DNA of 64,000 nucleotides from Biomphalaria glabrata (Eukaryota > Mollusca > Gastropoda > Planorbidae), in NCBI RefSeq assembly GCF_947242115.1, contig NC_074721.1, positions 5,770,001 through 5,834,000 of the forward strand, given 5' to 3'. This document shows positions 1 through 12,340 of the stretch, piece by piece (positions within the stretch are counted from its first letter, which is position 1; every line of letters begins with the position of its first letter). Made by a program: the position numbers and the translations under genes. The notes beneath the pieces are model-generated. The model saw only the letters and a program-made list of their open reading frames with translations. It was not told the origin of the DNA and did no database searches.

Positions 1-120
1 ATGCCTGAACTAATATGCACTAATAGACATACACGTAGCGTATCGTTAAAAAAATCTAGAGTTACTGCAGCTAACCTTTTAACAAGCCTGGCGAATCTTA
101 TTTAACATTTAGTACATATG

Positions 121-320
121 AGTGGTTAACCGCTTGGGTGCAGGGTTCGAATCACGTTGAAGAGTGGGATTTTAAATTTCGGAACTCTAATAGGTACTTG
201 ACTAGGCGGTTGGTCGTTGTGCTGGCCACGTGATACCCTGCTCGTCTACATTTGGCCAAAGAAACAGATGACCTTACCATCATCTGCCCTAATACAATTT
301 AGAAGTTGTCAACTCCTTCT
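121..320 (+). repeat. tRNA-derived SINE, family S1
   Basis: The left part has a B-box-like GGTTCGAATC head. It continues with a body seen again and again in this window: a short GGGATTTTAA stretch, AATAGGTACTTGAC, a GGCGGTTGGTCGTTGTGCTGG core and a CATCTGCCCTA end. Other copies are at 12865, 35332, 45720, 50055, 54585, 58605 and 61800. The head is too degenerate to be a functional tRNA. Confidence 0.8.
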
Positions 321-584
321 CTTTCTCTTTTATAATATGACTTGCGTTTAGATATTAGTATTTTTCTTTACAAATAAGTGGGTTTTTATAAAAACTTTCG
401 AAAAAATGTAGGGTTCTTCACAAAAATTCTTCCCCGGGGCTTCAACATACTAAAATCCGGCCCTGGTCTCCACAATCATCTGACAGGCGGTTTCGATAGA
501 GCCTATATAACTATTCAACACACTGCAAGAATACAATGAAGTAGCTTAGTAAAGAGTAAACGGAAGGATCCGTTAAGATAAAAT

Positions 585-760
585 TTTGGCCGGTTTCCTG
601 ATCGAGCGGTGTGCTCACTGGACTGACATTAGGGCTTTCGATGGTTTCTGGATCAAACCCTGCCCGATCCTATCCCCGGTCGTCCTGGGGAAGTTTTGGA
701 CTAGGAAGAAGATTAGCTTCAACTCTGAAGGAACATCCGAAACATTTTACAAACAAACAA
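585..760 (+). repeat. Second SINE family S2
   Basis: It shares the order tRNA-like head, CCCCGTCGTCC(A/T)G, GGAxxTTTTGGAC and GAACATCCGAAACAT with 19935-20090. A 63-codon open frame lies here but is only the SINE read through. The following 760-1190 is A/G-rich with no gene that I can recognise. Confidence 0.6.
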
Positions 761-1194
761 ACAAAATTTGGACTTAGCAGGTAAGTAGGAAATTAAGGGA
801 AATGAGAGGACCAAGTTTGTTCAGTCAAGACTGGACCAAGAATATCAAAAAGGTAAGAAGAGAAAGAAAGGGAATAGAAAAGAGAGAAAGCGGGCAAAAA
901 AAGACAATATTTCATAGAGAAAAGGTTGAGAATGACTGGGTCAAAAAAAAGAGAAACAGCAAAATTCAAGCTATAAAAATGAACTTGAAAAAAAAAAAGA
1001 TTAACAGGAGATCAATTTAAATTTTAGTGTATAATTAATTCTATAATTTTTGAGTAATTGTTTTTCTTTACATGTTAATTTTTTTCTTGCTAAAATGATT
1101 GTTTATTGTTTTTTTGAAGATTTTGAAAATTTTATTTGAGGTATATTTTAGAACCACTGAGTATTTTTACAGTGTTGTTAAAAGCCTTGTTTTT

Positions 1195-1500
1195 TCAGCA
1201 GTCCCCGAAAGAAGAATAGCAAGTATTAGTTGTTGTTTTTCTTGTGTGTGATTATTCCGTCGTCTATCGGTCTATATAGATCACAGAAACTATAAAAAAA
1301 AAATATTAAAAAATCCGACATCATAATACTGTAGACCTTTCAAAATTCAGATGCAACGGCAACTTTTGTTCGATTTTGTAAGCGAATTAGTTAAGTTTTT
1401 AAATAAAAATACGCCATTCACAAAACTATTCATTATTAATAGTAAAAATAACACTAGATACTATATTATTAGGAAAGTCAGTTTCTGTAAAACAAAATTA
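1195..1500 (+). repeat. Dispersed repeat of the GCGGCCCCCGAAAGGGG family (degenerate copy)
   Basis: A CCCCGAAAG start is followed by a 'CCGTCNGTC' run, then 'AAATCCGACATCATAATA', GATGCAACGGCAAC and an AT-rich tail. The same order occurs at 20710-21010 and 40915-41080, and reversed at 13180-13480 and 35640-35965. A short open frame inside (67 codons) is repeat sequence, not a gene. From 1500 to 2200 I see no feature. Confidence 0.6.
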
Positions 1501-2199
1501 TATTTATGTAAACGTTTTTTGTTATTTTCTAAAAAAAAATATTTTAGAAAATAATTTATACTACTAAATTAAATGTCTTCTGTTGTAAAAGCTACATACA
1601 TTTTAAAACATTATTTACTTTGGTTTTAAAAGTGAAAGAATGTGTTTAGCATGTATTTAAGACGAATATAATTGGTTGGTCTCTTTCAGTCGTAGAACGA
1701 CTATGGTTCATGTGTCTGTGGAGCCCTATTTTGAAGTAAATGTCCCTGTCCACAAATATCGGAGGTCGAGGAGGCTTTCGCTTTCGTGGTAGAGGAGCCG
1801 GACATTTTTCAAATGGCAAGCTTTTCTTCCAGAGCTGAGGCCCATGTTTTCTCGCTGTCCACAGCTTGGTCATATAGTACGGTCTAGGGCTATGTGTTCC
1901 CAATGGTTATAGAACATCAGTTAAAAAGCAGTGTTTCTTGTTATATAATGTAACAACAATATAAGAAACGTAGAGAGTTTGTCAACGTCTTCCTTGAGAG
2001 TTCAGAATGAGAGTTTGGCTCCTTAGAAAACGACCAATAAGATAATCATTCAATATCATCAGAAAATGTAGGTCGACGTTGAGCCATATCTTTATATATA
2101 TATAAGCAATATAATAATATAAGATTGATATACGTTCGTATGTCGTCAGTCGGCAAAACGTTTGTAACTTACACGTGTCTCTTTTTTGTATTTTTATCT

Positions 2200-2420
2200 T
2201 ATCTTATATATTACAGACGTTACTTCAATAAAGAACATAATTTCGTCCCAATGTAAATTAATGACTTAAACACTGCTAAGTAGTTGGTTTTCCTGGCTGA
2301 ATCAGGCTACCCATTCCATTCTCTAATAGGAGTGTTAATGTTAACTGTTTTATTTCATACTTTCTGATTTTCTTGCTAAACATATTGAAAGCTGCCTATT
2401 TATCTGACTCAGTGGGCCAC
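2200..2420 (-). repeat. LINE 3' end fragment (family L1s)
   Basis: It reads in reverse as the end of a LINE ORF2 and its 3' tail: TTTAAGTCATT, GGACGAAAT, GAAGTAACGTCTGTAATA and an (ATAAG) tail. The same tail is found in the introns just upstream of exon 2 in receptor units A, B and C, and at 50335-50760. The stretch 2420-3160 has no gene that I can support. Confidence 0.55.
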
Positions 2421-3159
2421 TTCTATCTTCGTAACTTTCATATAATATTACAGATACAACTGAATTGCAAATAATGTTTTAATGTTTAAAAAATCTGTTT
2501 TGAAATATGTGAGATTATTTTTGTAATACATATGTACTCTAAACATTTTGAATGACATGTACACATTATAAATGCTTGCAATATAATGTGATTATTCATT
2601 TTGACCATTAATTTCTTTGTACATGAATGATGCAAGTGAGCATTTCATGATTTAAATTTGGTAAAAAATATTAATGTGTACATATTTGTGTATGTTTCAT
2701 TTAAAAAAAAAAGAATTGATCCAAACATTTTTTTCAGGAAAGAGAGGGGGGGGGGGGATGTCATGAAGTGTGTACATGTGTGTGTGTTTCCTAGGTGACA
2801 ATCATGAGAGCTTATGCGATTGGTTGGTGACTGCGCGGCGCAGAATAATAAAATATAAGCTGGTTTTGTCGTAATGCAAATGCTCAGAACGCCAGAAGAT
2901 CTAGAGCAGTAGCCGTGGTCTACAGATATAGATGACCTTGACATTATCTGCACATGGATCGAAACATATAATAGAAAATGTAGGGTGTGTTGCGTATTTT
3001 ATTCAAAAGTGTAAGTAAAATATTTCAATGAATAAATGTAGAATAAAATAAGGTAGAGATCAATCCCAATATGTTTCTTATATGAGTTGATATGAAAATA
3101 CTTTTTACTTTCTAAAGTTTAAAGACAAACCTCTGTTTCTTACTTGCATTGAAAACATG

Positions 3160-4467
3160 ACTGTTGATGAGAACTACTTGCTGTTTTCACATAGCTACTT
3201 GCTAACTGCTGTTTACATGGCTACATACTAACTGCTTTGTACATGACTACATACTAACTTTTTGTACATGGCTACATACTAACTGCTGGGTACATGGCTA
3301 CATACTAACTGCTGTGTACATGGCTACATACTAACCTTTGTACATCGCTACATACTAACTGCTTTGTACATGGCTACATACTAACTTTTGTACATGGCTA
3401 CATACTAACTTTTTGTGCATGGCTACATACTAACTGCTTTGTACATGGCTACATACTAACTGTTTGTACATGGCTACTTGCTAACTGCTTTGTACATGGC
3501 TACATACTAACTGCTGTGTACATGGCTAAATACTAACTGCTTTGTATATGGCTACATACTAACTGCTTTATACATGGCTACATACTAACTGCTGTGCACA
3601 TGGCTACATACTAACTGCTGTGCACATGGCTACATACTAACTGCTTTGTACATGGCTATATACTAACTGCTGTGTACATGGCTACTTGCTAACGACATAA
3701 TACATGGCTACATACTGACAGCTGTGTACATGGCTACATATACTAACTGCTGTGCACATGGCTACATACTAACTGCTGTGTACATGGCTATATACTAACT
3801 GCTGTGTACATGGCTACCTACTAACTGCTTTGTACATGGTAACTTCTTATGCATTGTACATGGCTATATACTAACTGCTGTGTACATGGCTACATATTAA
3901 CTGCTGTGTTCATGGCTACATATTAACTTCTGTGTACATGGCTACATATACTAACTGCTGTGTACATGGCTACCTACTAACTGCTGTGTACATGGCTACA
4001 TACTAACGGCTGTGTACATGGCTATATACTAACTGCTGTGTACATGGATATATATACTTACTGCTGTGTGCATGGCTACATACTAACTGCTGTGTACATG
4101 GCTATATACTAACTGCTGTGTACATGGCTACATACTGACAGCTGTGTACATGGGTACATATACTAACTGCTGTGTACATGGCTATCTACTAACTGCTGTG
4201 TTCATGGCTACATACTAACTGCTGTGTACATGGCTACATACTAACTGCTGTGTGCATGGCTACATACTAACGGCTGTGTGCATGGCTACATACTAACTGC
4301 TGTGTGCATGGCTACATACTAACTGCTGTGTACATGGCTACATACTAACTGCTGTGTGCATGGCTACATACTAACTGCTGTGTACATGGCTACATACTAA
4401 CTGCTGTGTGCATGGCTACATACTAACTGCTGTGTGCATGGCTACATACTAACTGCTGTGTACATGG
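3160..4467. repeat. 26-bp minisatellite, left arm
   Basis: About 50 tandem units close to TGGCTACATACTAACTGC plus TGTGTACA. Units vary by single bases and small length changes. The array is cut by a hAT insertion at 4468 and resumes at 7266. Confidence 0.95.
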
Positions 4468-5510
4468 CAGGGGCGTAACTAGGGATTTGGGGGCCCGGGG
4501 GGATTGACCTCTTTGGGGGCCCCTTGCATTTTGACATTCGACATATGACATGAGATAATGTACGCAAAAATAAATAAGCCCCAAATCAAATTGGTTCAGT
4601 ATATCAGTAAACTTAACAAAAAGTAATCATCAAGACTATTTTAATGAATAATACCGTTGTTTATTAGTTAAATAATGCACAAGTGACAAATCTAAATTGA
4701 TATCGCTTCACGTCGTGCATTATGTGCAGCAAAGACATCTAAAACATCAACTACATCGATACTTTCTAGTATTTGTGACTTCACTGACATTAAAACCATG
4801 ATAAGTATTTCTTGGGTCATTGTGCTCCTGAAATAGTTTTTGATGAACTTGAGCTTTGAGAATGATCTCTCACATGACGTAATGGAAGTGGCCTGAGTTA
4901 GCGGTATTCTGAGGAGATTGCAAAGTTTGAGCTCAATATGTCTATTGCTGATTGTATTACTGGTTTGTTAATGAAAAGTGCTCGTGCATCAATGACATCA
5001 TGAAAAAGCGATTTTCCATTTATTTCATCATACAAACTGGAAAAGTAGCACAGTTTGTCACAAGCGTGTCTTCATCTAACAGGTGTCTTGGTTCAAGAAG
5101 AAACCCATAGGTATTCATTTTCTTTCCAGCCTTTGGAATCTGCCCTTCATCTCCATATGAAATTTGTCCAGCACTTCTGTCGTATTACGTTTGAATTGCA
5201 GTTCTATTGACAGTCCTACATTAGAACTCAACTTCCCATCAAGTCTTTTCTTTCTTCTGGTTGTTTTGATTACTGGGAATCCATAGTATTCACTACCTTC
5301 TTTTGCTTTTTCGATGGATTGGGTTTTTATCAGTTTGTCATCATTTTGCAGAAAGCATGAAAGGGTACTAATTTCTTTAGCAGCTTCCCGTATATGCAGT
5401 CCATACTTTTGTAGCTTCTTCCGAACTATATTAATTGGGCGCAGGAGCTTTGACCAGAATTCAAGATAGGCAAAAAATTCTTAATTTTCCACTGCATGAA
5501 GAAGATTCTG

Positions 5511-6970
5511 TGCTAATATTATATGGTATTACGTCATTGTTGGTTGTTTATGTTTTGTGCGAAAGCAAAAGGATTCAGAGCATACAAAAGTGAGAAAGAT
5601 CCATATCTCGTTAAGCTCGAGTATAGAAATACTCCGATAAGTACACTGCCGTATTCACCATCACAATTGCTGACGAGTAGAAGACTCGGGGAATGATTCC
5701 AACTGATCACAAACTATTGAAACCATCGGTAGCTCAAAATGCAGAGACATTACTCAACGAACGACAGATGAAAAGAAAAGTGAAATACGATGCAAAAGCA
5801 AGACTACCTAAAGATTATTCTGTCGGAGAGTTCAAACATGGCAGAAAGCAGTTGTCATAAAAAAACATTCATCACCCAGATCTTACATCATAAAGACAAA
5901 CGGTGGAAAACATACAGAAGAAATCAACGCTTTGTGAATAAGAGTTTCAATGAAGACATCTCTGGGTACTATGATACCGATGAAGACAATGAACTGCAAA
6001 CTGTTGGAACAAACGAAACAGACAGTTATAGACCAACGTCTAGAGAACTTGTTGTGCCAGTCAAGACAACCAGAAATGGACGAATTCTTAAAGTTCCTAG
6101 TAGAAAGGGCCGGCCTTAGGCCACTGCAGCCTATGCGGTCGCAGTGGGCGCCGCGCTTTAATAGGCCCCGTGCTAATTCCAAGTGTACATTATTAAATTA
6201 AACCATTATAACGTATATAAAATAACAGGTTTTTCGCGACCTCCTGATTTTCCAGGGCTCCAGGAAATCTCATGAAAAGGCAAAATATACGATAAAGTCC
6301 TGAACTTTTTTTGAATTTATTCAAATCTCCTGAAGAATAGACGAAATTGACATTTTGGGGTGACAATAAATAAAAAGTGACATTGCGAGCTTTCATTTGA
6401 TAAAAATTTATTGCAAAGACGAAAGTAGGCCTATTGTCTAATTCAAAAAAACATTATTTTGACATTATGCTTATCCCTACCCAGACTAGGCCCCGCTCGA
6501 TCTGTTTCGCATAGGGCCCCGAAAATGCTAGGGCCGGCCCTGCTAGTAGATATCACTCTTAAGAACTTTAAAAGGAAGGGTGTGATAATAACTTCAAAAG
6601 GAAGGATGTGCTAATATTATATGATATTACGTCATTATTTTTTGTTTATGTTTTGTGCGAAAGCAAAAGGATTAGATGGAAATAAAAAGAGAGTTTCCAT
6701 TGGATTGAGGAAAGATGAATAGAGGGGTAATAACTCGAGTGTGAAGTTTAATTGTGAAATTATAGACGCCAAACCCGAATATTCGACTATTCTAGCATTA
6801 TTAAGAATAACTTTTAGATCTGTTATACTTGATTCTGTAAATTTTGCTTCAAGGTTAATTAGTGTAGCCATATAATACTCGCCATTTAGATCTATTATTA
6901 GTAAAGGTAACAAGATACCTGGAATTCGCTGTATATCATGCAGTTTTATTCGTGGCAACAAAGTTTAAAA
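5511..6970 (+). mobile_element. Ty3/Gypsy-like LTR retrotransposon relic
   Basis: The plus strand at 5620-6040 resembles the C-terminal end of a Gypsy integrase, with a YRNTP-type motif, a GRR-like block and a YRRNRR-type end. A stretch beginning TGTGCTAATATTATAT occurs both at 5511 and at 6608, so LTR-derived sequence flanks the relic. It is an old, heavily broken fragment sitting inside the hAT element. A MITE interrupts it at 6105-6542. Confidence 0.65.
6105..6542. mobile_element. Non-autonomous hAT MITE (GGGCCGGCC type)
   Basis: Its ends are AAGGGCCGGCC and, inverted, CAGGGCCGGCC. The exact 8-bp duplication CTAGTAGA lies at 6097-6104 and 6543-6550. It has no coding capacity. A second, incomplete copy lies at 34860-35080. 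Confidence 0.88.
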
Positions 6971-7265
6971 TGTAAGACTAATTTTAGTTTTTAAATTTGA
7001 TCTCTGTGGGAAAAAATATTTTTAAAATGTCAACAAAGTCAACGTACTGATAGACCTAGATCTAGGTTTAGTCTTTGTTATAAATTTAATCCATAAATGT
7101 TGAAAAAAAAAAGACACCCGTTGACACTATTTGTCAATCAAACATATTAATTTATGTATTTACAAATTAATTTCGGACACCCATTTGGGGGCCCCCCCTA
7201 GGTGGGGGCCGGGGGGGATTTTAAAATTCTCCCCCCCCATCCCCCCCCCCTTAGTTACGCCACTG

Positions 7266-7433
7266 GTACATGGCTACATACTAACTGCTTGTGCATGGCT
7301 ACATACTAACTGCTTGTGCATGGCTAAATACTAACTGCTGTGTACATGGCTATATACTAACTGCTGTGTACATGGCTATATATTAACTGCTGTGTAGTTG
7401 GCTATATACTAACTGCTGTGTAAATGGCTATAT
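7266..7433. repeat. 26-bp minisatellite, right arm
   Basis: Continuation of the array at 3160-4467 on the far side of the hAT insertion, about six units. It is interrupted again at 7434. Confidence 0.9.
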
Positions 7434-8208
7434 CAGTGATTCCCAAAGTGGTCTATATAGACCCCCAGGGGTCTACAAAGACTTCCAGGAGGTGTACGAA
7501 AGGGAAAACATAAATTGGGGGTCTATGAGATGTCCACGGGGGTCTATGATAATAGATTTCATTTAAACAGGTCGTGACTTTAATTTTAACATCAAAATAA
7601 TGTAATTCTTTCATACACTAATATATGATTTGTACCCGAGATCATTCTTTAAATATTTATCCTGCTATTCAAATGAAAAATTGTTGTATCTAATTTAAAT
7701 ACATATTTAAATAGCTTCATTCTGTCTACATGCAACCAATGTTTAACAAAAAGAAAATAGACTGTAAAGCGTTGGTATTTATTCCTTCCTTGTCAAACTA
7801 GCGGTTGCCTAAATGCCTTTTTATACCAATATGAAATCAATTATGCTGGAGGATCATTTGAGACAATGCCTGCGCCCTGTCAAAATAGATAAAGATTTGT
7901 ACTACGTTCGAACACTCAAAGATCAGAATAGACCCACACAATCTCTCTTCGACACCATATAGAGAAGATAATTGTTTGTGAGCGTCTTACAAAATCTATT
8001 TACATATAGCAAAATACAGAGAACACTATAGATAAAACATTGATTTTACCCGCCGTTGTAGTTTTAAATAACTGTTTTACACAAATCTACATCTGATATT
8101 ATTAAACGAATTTCTTTAAGCAACTATACAGTTCAAGGTCACATCTGTGGCATGAATTATAAAATTAAAAGCTTCTTTCCAAACGGCATTTATATAGTTT
8201 GGGATCAG
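7434..8208. mobile_element. Probable non-autonomous hAT element
   Basis: The left end CAGTGATTCCCAAAGTGG is a classic hAT terminus. The right end is a weaker inverted match, TTTGGGATCAG. No matching 8-bp duplication could be found, so the right boundary is uncertain. There is no protein. The stretch 8209-8540 holds no recognisable gene. Confidence 0.45.
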
Positions 8209-8544
8209 CGGCGTAGCAGGCTCTGACAGGGTGTAGCGCTGTGTGCTGCAAACTGCCTTATTTTTAACAGGGTTGACCCACGATACCTTTCCCATGTTCG
8301 GGTATAGCTGTTATTGAATTCATTTTCCTTCTGCAAGTAGGGCTGCAAGCCAAGTCTATTGAGCCCTTCCTGACGAAAGCTTACTGGTTGAGGTGCTCAC
8401 CAGGTACTCACCTTTACCCCTTCTCCTGTTAGTGAAAACAGTTCTGCGCACCCAATATTTGAGCCAGACGTGAAAGATAAAAAAATAACAGAAAAAAAAA
8501 ACGAAATTCATATTAGAGTACGACAACTGTCTGAATAACAATTT

Positions 8545-9270
8545 TAACGTACACCAAAGGACAAAGAAACAAAAGACCTAACTTGAACAATACAAAAAAA
8601 GACCTAACTTGAACAATAGAAACAAAAGACCTCACTCGAACAATAGAAACAAAAGACCTCACTTGAACAATAGAAACAAAAGACCTAACTTGAACAATAG
8701 AAACAAAAGACCTCACTTGAACAATAGAAACAAGAGACCTAACTTGAACAATAGAAACTAAAGACCTAACTTGAACAATAGAAACTAACGACCTAACTTG
8801 AACAATACAAACAAAAGACCTAACTTGAACAATAGAAACTAAAGACCTAACTTGAACAATACAAACAAAAGACCTAACTTGAACAATAGAAACTAAAGAC
8901 CTAACTTGAGCAATAGAAACTAAAGACCTCACTTGAACAATAGAAACTAAAGACCTAACTTGAACAATACAAACAAAAGACCTAACTTGAACAATAGAAA
9001 CTAAAGACCTCACTTGAACAATAGAATCTAAAGACCTCACTTGAACAATAGAAACAAAAGACCTCACTTGAACAATAGAAACAAAAGACCTCACTTGAAC
9101 AATAGAAACAAAAGACCTCACTTGAACAAAAGAAACAAAAGACCTCACTTGAACAATAGAAACAAAAGACCTCACTAAAACAATAGAAACAAAAGACCAG
9201 ATTTGAACAATAGAAACAAAAGACCTCACTTGAACAATAGAAACAAAAGACCTCACTTGAACAATAGAAA
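8545..9270. repeat. 27-bp minisatellite
   Basis: About 26 units close to GACCTAACTTGAACAATAG plus AAACAAAA. It is open in several frames because 27 is a multiple of three, which creates long false ORFs on both strands. The right end runs into a LINE C-terminus in frame. Confidence 0.95.
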
Positions 9271-9421
9271 CAAAGATAAAGGCACATTCCTCGTCCCATA
9301 TGCTAGGACAAATTTGTACAAATACTCCTTCTTCCCTAGTGCTATTAGAGCATGGAATGGCTTGCCTGAGCTAGCCAGTGACTTGGCAGAATTTAAGTCA
9401 TTGGTTAACATGCATGACTAG
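9203..9421 (+). mobile_element. LINE ORF2 C-terminal fragment
   Basis: A 72-codon frame. After minisatellite units (HLNNRNKRP) it reads an LVPYARTNLYKYSFFPSAIR block followed by a WNGLPELASDL-type block. This is the usual C-terminus of Jockey/CR1-type LINE ORF2 proteins. A 3' tail with TGCATGGCGC follows. The rest of the LINE is absent. No feature is seen from 9480 to 10030. Confidence 0.65.
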
Positions 9422-10029
9422 ATGCATGGCGCATTGGACGAAATCGTTGTTGTTTTTTTTAAAGTTGTCCTAATGAAATAGACAATGTTAGTTTGTGCTT
9501 ACAATATTTCAGAAATGAAAGCAGTTCTACTAGAAAACGTACTGTTCCATGGCTCTTGTGTTTCAGCGATAGTCTATCAAGTGATTAATGAGTTAAGTCT
9601 AAAATAAGCTAAACTTGAGAAAACAGCGTGGAATAAATATGTGAACTTATCTTTAATTCCCAAACTTAATGACCTCGAAAGTAACGATTACTAAGACCTG
9701 AAGATAAACAAATAGATAGTAGCTGCTTAAGTGATGCAGTCACTAGAAATCATGTACAGGACAGCAAATGTTGACATCGATATGTTAAGAGGATCTAAGA
9801 TGTTTATAAAGTACTAATTTTTAAAATGTAGGATGTTTCATTAGATATCACACCTCGCGACAGATAGTCTGATTTAACTAAGTACAACTCATTTGAAGAT
9901 GCGGAAGTTTAAAGTTTTTTAAGTAAATAAAACATAAATATATTTGTAAAAAAAACAACAACATTCGTTTTATTTGTATTCGTATTTTTGTGTTTATGTT
10001 TTCATTTGACTACCATTTAAAAAAAGTCT

Positions 10030-10200
10030 ATTTTAACTGATACTACATCGGGGCACTCGATAACGTTTAAAAATGCAAGTAAAAAATTTACGCCATATTA
10101 CAAAATCCACAGGGCTCGCAAAGATCTATCAAGCCATACGAGGAGGCACAAAACCCCAGTGCCAAGCCCTCAGCCCCCTGGACTGCAAAAGTGGTCATCA
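10030..10200 (+). repeat. LINE 3' tail fragment (zinc-finger LINE)
   Basis: It matches the end of the LINE at 33354-34501: a CACGAGGAGGCAC-like stretch, CCCTCAGCCCCCTGGA and GTGGTCATCAT. The same tail occurs at 21720-21835 in the second upstream block. Confidence 0.6.
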
Positions 10201-10905
10201 TAGAACAAGGAAAAGTAGAAGGAAAAGTAGAAGGAAAAGTAGAAGGAAAAGAACAAGGAAAAGTACAAGGAAAAGTACAAGGAAAAGTACAAGGAAAAAA
10301 AACAAGAAAAAGTACAAGGAAATGTACAAGGAAAAGTACAAGGAAAAGTACAAAGAAAAGTACAAGGAAAGGTACAAGTAAAAGAACAAGTACAAGAACA
10401 AGGAAAAAAACAAGGAAAAGTACAGGGAAAAGTACAAGGAAAGGTACAAGTAAAAGAACAATGAAAAGTACAAGGAAATGTACAAGGAAAAGTACAAGGA
10501 AAAGTACAAGGAAAGGTACAAGGAAAAGAACAAGGAAAAGTACAAGGAAATGTACAAGGAAAAGTACAAGGAAAAGTACAAGGAAAGGAAAAAGGAAAAG
10601 AACAAGGAAAAGAACAAGGAAAAGTACAAGGAAAAGAACAAGGAAATGTACAAGGAAAAGTACAAGGAAAAGTACAAGGAAAGGAAAAAGGAAAAGAACA
10701 AGGAAAAGAACAAGGAAAAGTACAAGGAAAAGAACAAGGAAATGTACAAGGAAAAGTACAAGGAAAAGTACAAGGAAAAGTACAAGGAAAGGTACAAGGA
10801 AAGGTACAAGGAAAAGAACAAGGAAAAGAACAAGGAAATGTACAAGGAATAGTACAAGAAAAAGTACAAGGAAAAGTACAAGGAAAAGTACAAGGAAAAA
10901 GCAAT
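10201..10905. repeat. 12-bp minisatellite AAGGAAAAGTAC
   Basis: Nearly 60 units close to AAGGAAAAGTAC. All six frames are largely open, giving lysine-rich frames on the plus strand and Phe/Leu-rich frames on the minus strand. None is a gene. The counterpart at 21840-21895 has only about five units. Confidence 0.95.
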
Positions 10906-10919
10906 AAAGGAAAACATAA

Positions 10920-11640
10920 GGAGTGATGGGGAAAAAACCCAGTAAGAAATGGACTAGCGTGTCCATTAACGAGATAGTTTTCACTGGCACCAGACACAGA
11001 GAAATTAAGGGAGAAGGATGTCAGATCACGTGTTCTACCCCAATGGCCCAAAACACTAAAGTTTTGGTGAAGGTAGAGGTAAAAATCTTGTTTTAATCAT
11101 TGTAGTTCGATATAGTACCCTTAGACGTTATTAAAGCAAAGGCAATGTTTGGGGATTGTATATTCTCTGATACATGGAGTTAATCTCTTGCTAGAGATAA
11201 GATATATTGGAATGCTGGCGGACAGAAAGCTCTTTATTTGATCATTGAGAGGGCTCGAATTGGAATCGCAATATAAATGTTTGAGAGGCAACTTCAGCAC
11301 AGTTTCTTTGCTTGGCACTGACATGTAGTTCGTCCGTCGTGATACGATAATAACAAATTATGTCATCCAGCGGGATGAGGGCCTTCCGCTTCGGTTTTCA
11401 GCTTCCTCGTATGTCTGGTGAGACCTATGCGAGCCCGTAATGTTTGCCTGCACATAGGGTAGGTTATTCCAGCTGAAGCGAGTGTCAGTTGCCTTGATGT
11501 TGTTTTTTCTGTAGCGCTTTTCTTGTCGACATGTTTTACTAACAAGCAAATATTAATTCTTTAGTATTCACGGAAATGGCAAAACATGTCGAGTTATGTC
11601 GCCTTACATAATTGTGCACGTTTTTTTCTTACATATATAT
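10920..11640. repeat. Upstream repeat block, copy 1 (paralogous to 21900-22640)
   Basis: The order of segments is the same in both copies: GATGGGGAAAAA, a CACCAGACA segment, a TTCGATATAGTACCCTTAGA segment, a minus-strand zinc-finger LINE end at 11363-11545, then ACATGTCGxGTxATGTC. The LINE remnant reads CPMC-type cysteines with an H..H pair on the minus strand. The block marks an ancient duplication of the region upstream of units A and B. Confidence 0.7.
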
Positions 11641-11739
11641 ATTCTTTTATTTGTTTTTTTTAAGAAAAATTATCGCTCATTAAGTTGCATAAATGATGTA
11701 CTGTCGTTTAAAAAAATATATATGTTTAATGTTTTTTTG

Positions 11740-12340
11740 TTTTTTGGTTTAACTTAAAGCAAAAAAACAAAAGTGCTGGCCATAGATTCAACGACCGTAT
11801 TCCCGGATGTAGCACGATTTATCATTTACTACAAACTGAAATGTCGAGTGCTATTCTTTAACATACTTCAACAAATCTTCGGTGCAGAAAAGTGTATTAT
11901 ATTCTCTCATTATTAGCCCTCAGACTTGATATTCTACATCAATGCGTAGTTTCAATATACATTGTGTTTTGTACTTTTAAATTTGTATCTGAACATAAGA
12001 TACATTTGACAGCAGAAAAATAGGTAGAAAGTTGTTTTTTATTATTATGTATACAATTTTTAGTTATATAAATATTATAAAATTATTGAAATGTTATGTT
12101 CTGTTTGATCAAGAGTTTTTATTTACAGTCATTTTTTAAATTTGTTTTTTTTTAAAGTCTCTGAGTATTTACTAAGCAATTTTTGTATACGAATATGTCC
12201 TTTTTTTAACAAATGTTTTAAAGTCATTTCTAATTTTTTCGTCACATAAAAAAAGTTTCCTTTTAGATAATATTATTTTTCTAGTTTTAGTGTTTCACTT
12301 TGTATACATAAGAAAGTGCTAATATTGTATTTTTTAAGCA
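11740..12340 (+). promoter_or_regulatory. Conserved 5' flank of receptor unit A
   Basis: About 600 bp upstream of the gene A start codon aligns by eye with 23300-23711 upstream of gene B. Shared landmarks are ATGTCGAGTG, CAACAAATCTTCG, TAGCCCTCAG and TATACATAAGAAAGTG. It probably holds the promoter and 5' UTR. I see no certain TATA box, so the start of transcription is unknown. Unit C lacks this flank. Confidence 0.5.

Larger units (their letters stand above)
4468..7265 (-). mobile_element. hAT DNA transposon, degenerate, with nested insertions
   Basis: It starts CAGGGGCGTAACTAG and ends TTAGTTACGCCACTG, an imperfect terminal inverted repeat. The 8-bp target duplication GTACATGG is exact at 4460-4467 and 7266-7273, which is the hAT signature. 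The minus strand of about 4685-5100 matches the end of the transposase at 48516-48809 (hAT C-terminal dimerisation region). The middle has been replaced by a Ty3/Gypsy relic and a second hAT MITE. The transposase is no longer intact. Confidence 0.88.

Noticed and set aside
1646-1903. Minus-strand 85-codon frame
   Set aside because: No domain, no start context or splice sites, and no paralogue in the window.
3160-4467. Possible CRISPR-like array
   Set aside because: Units are contiguous with no unique spacers, and the genome is eukaryotic; it is a minisatellite.
8513-9299. Long minus-strand frames (247 and 105 codons) rich in VRSFVSIVQ or SSEVFCFYC repeats
   Set aside because: They are translations of the 27-bp minisatellite; any array with a unit divisible by three gives such frames.
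10073-11051. Lysine-rich plus-strand frames and LVLF/SLYF-type minus-strand frames
   Set aside because: Translations of the 12-bp minisatellite in several frames at once, with no conserved domain.
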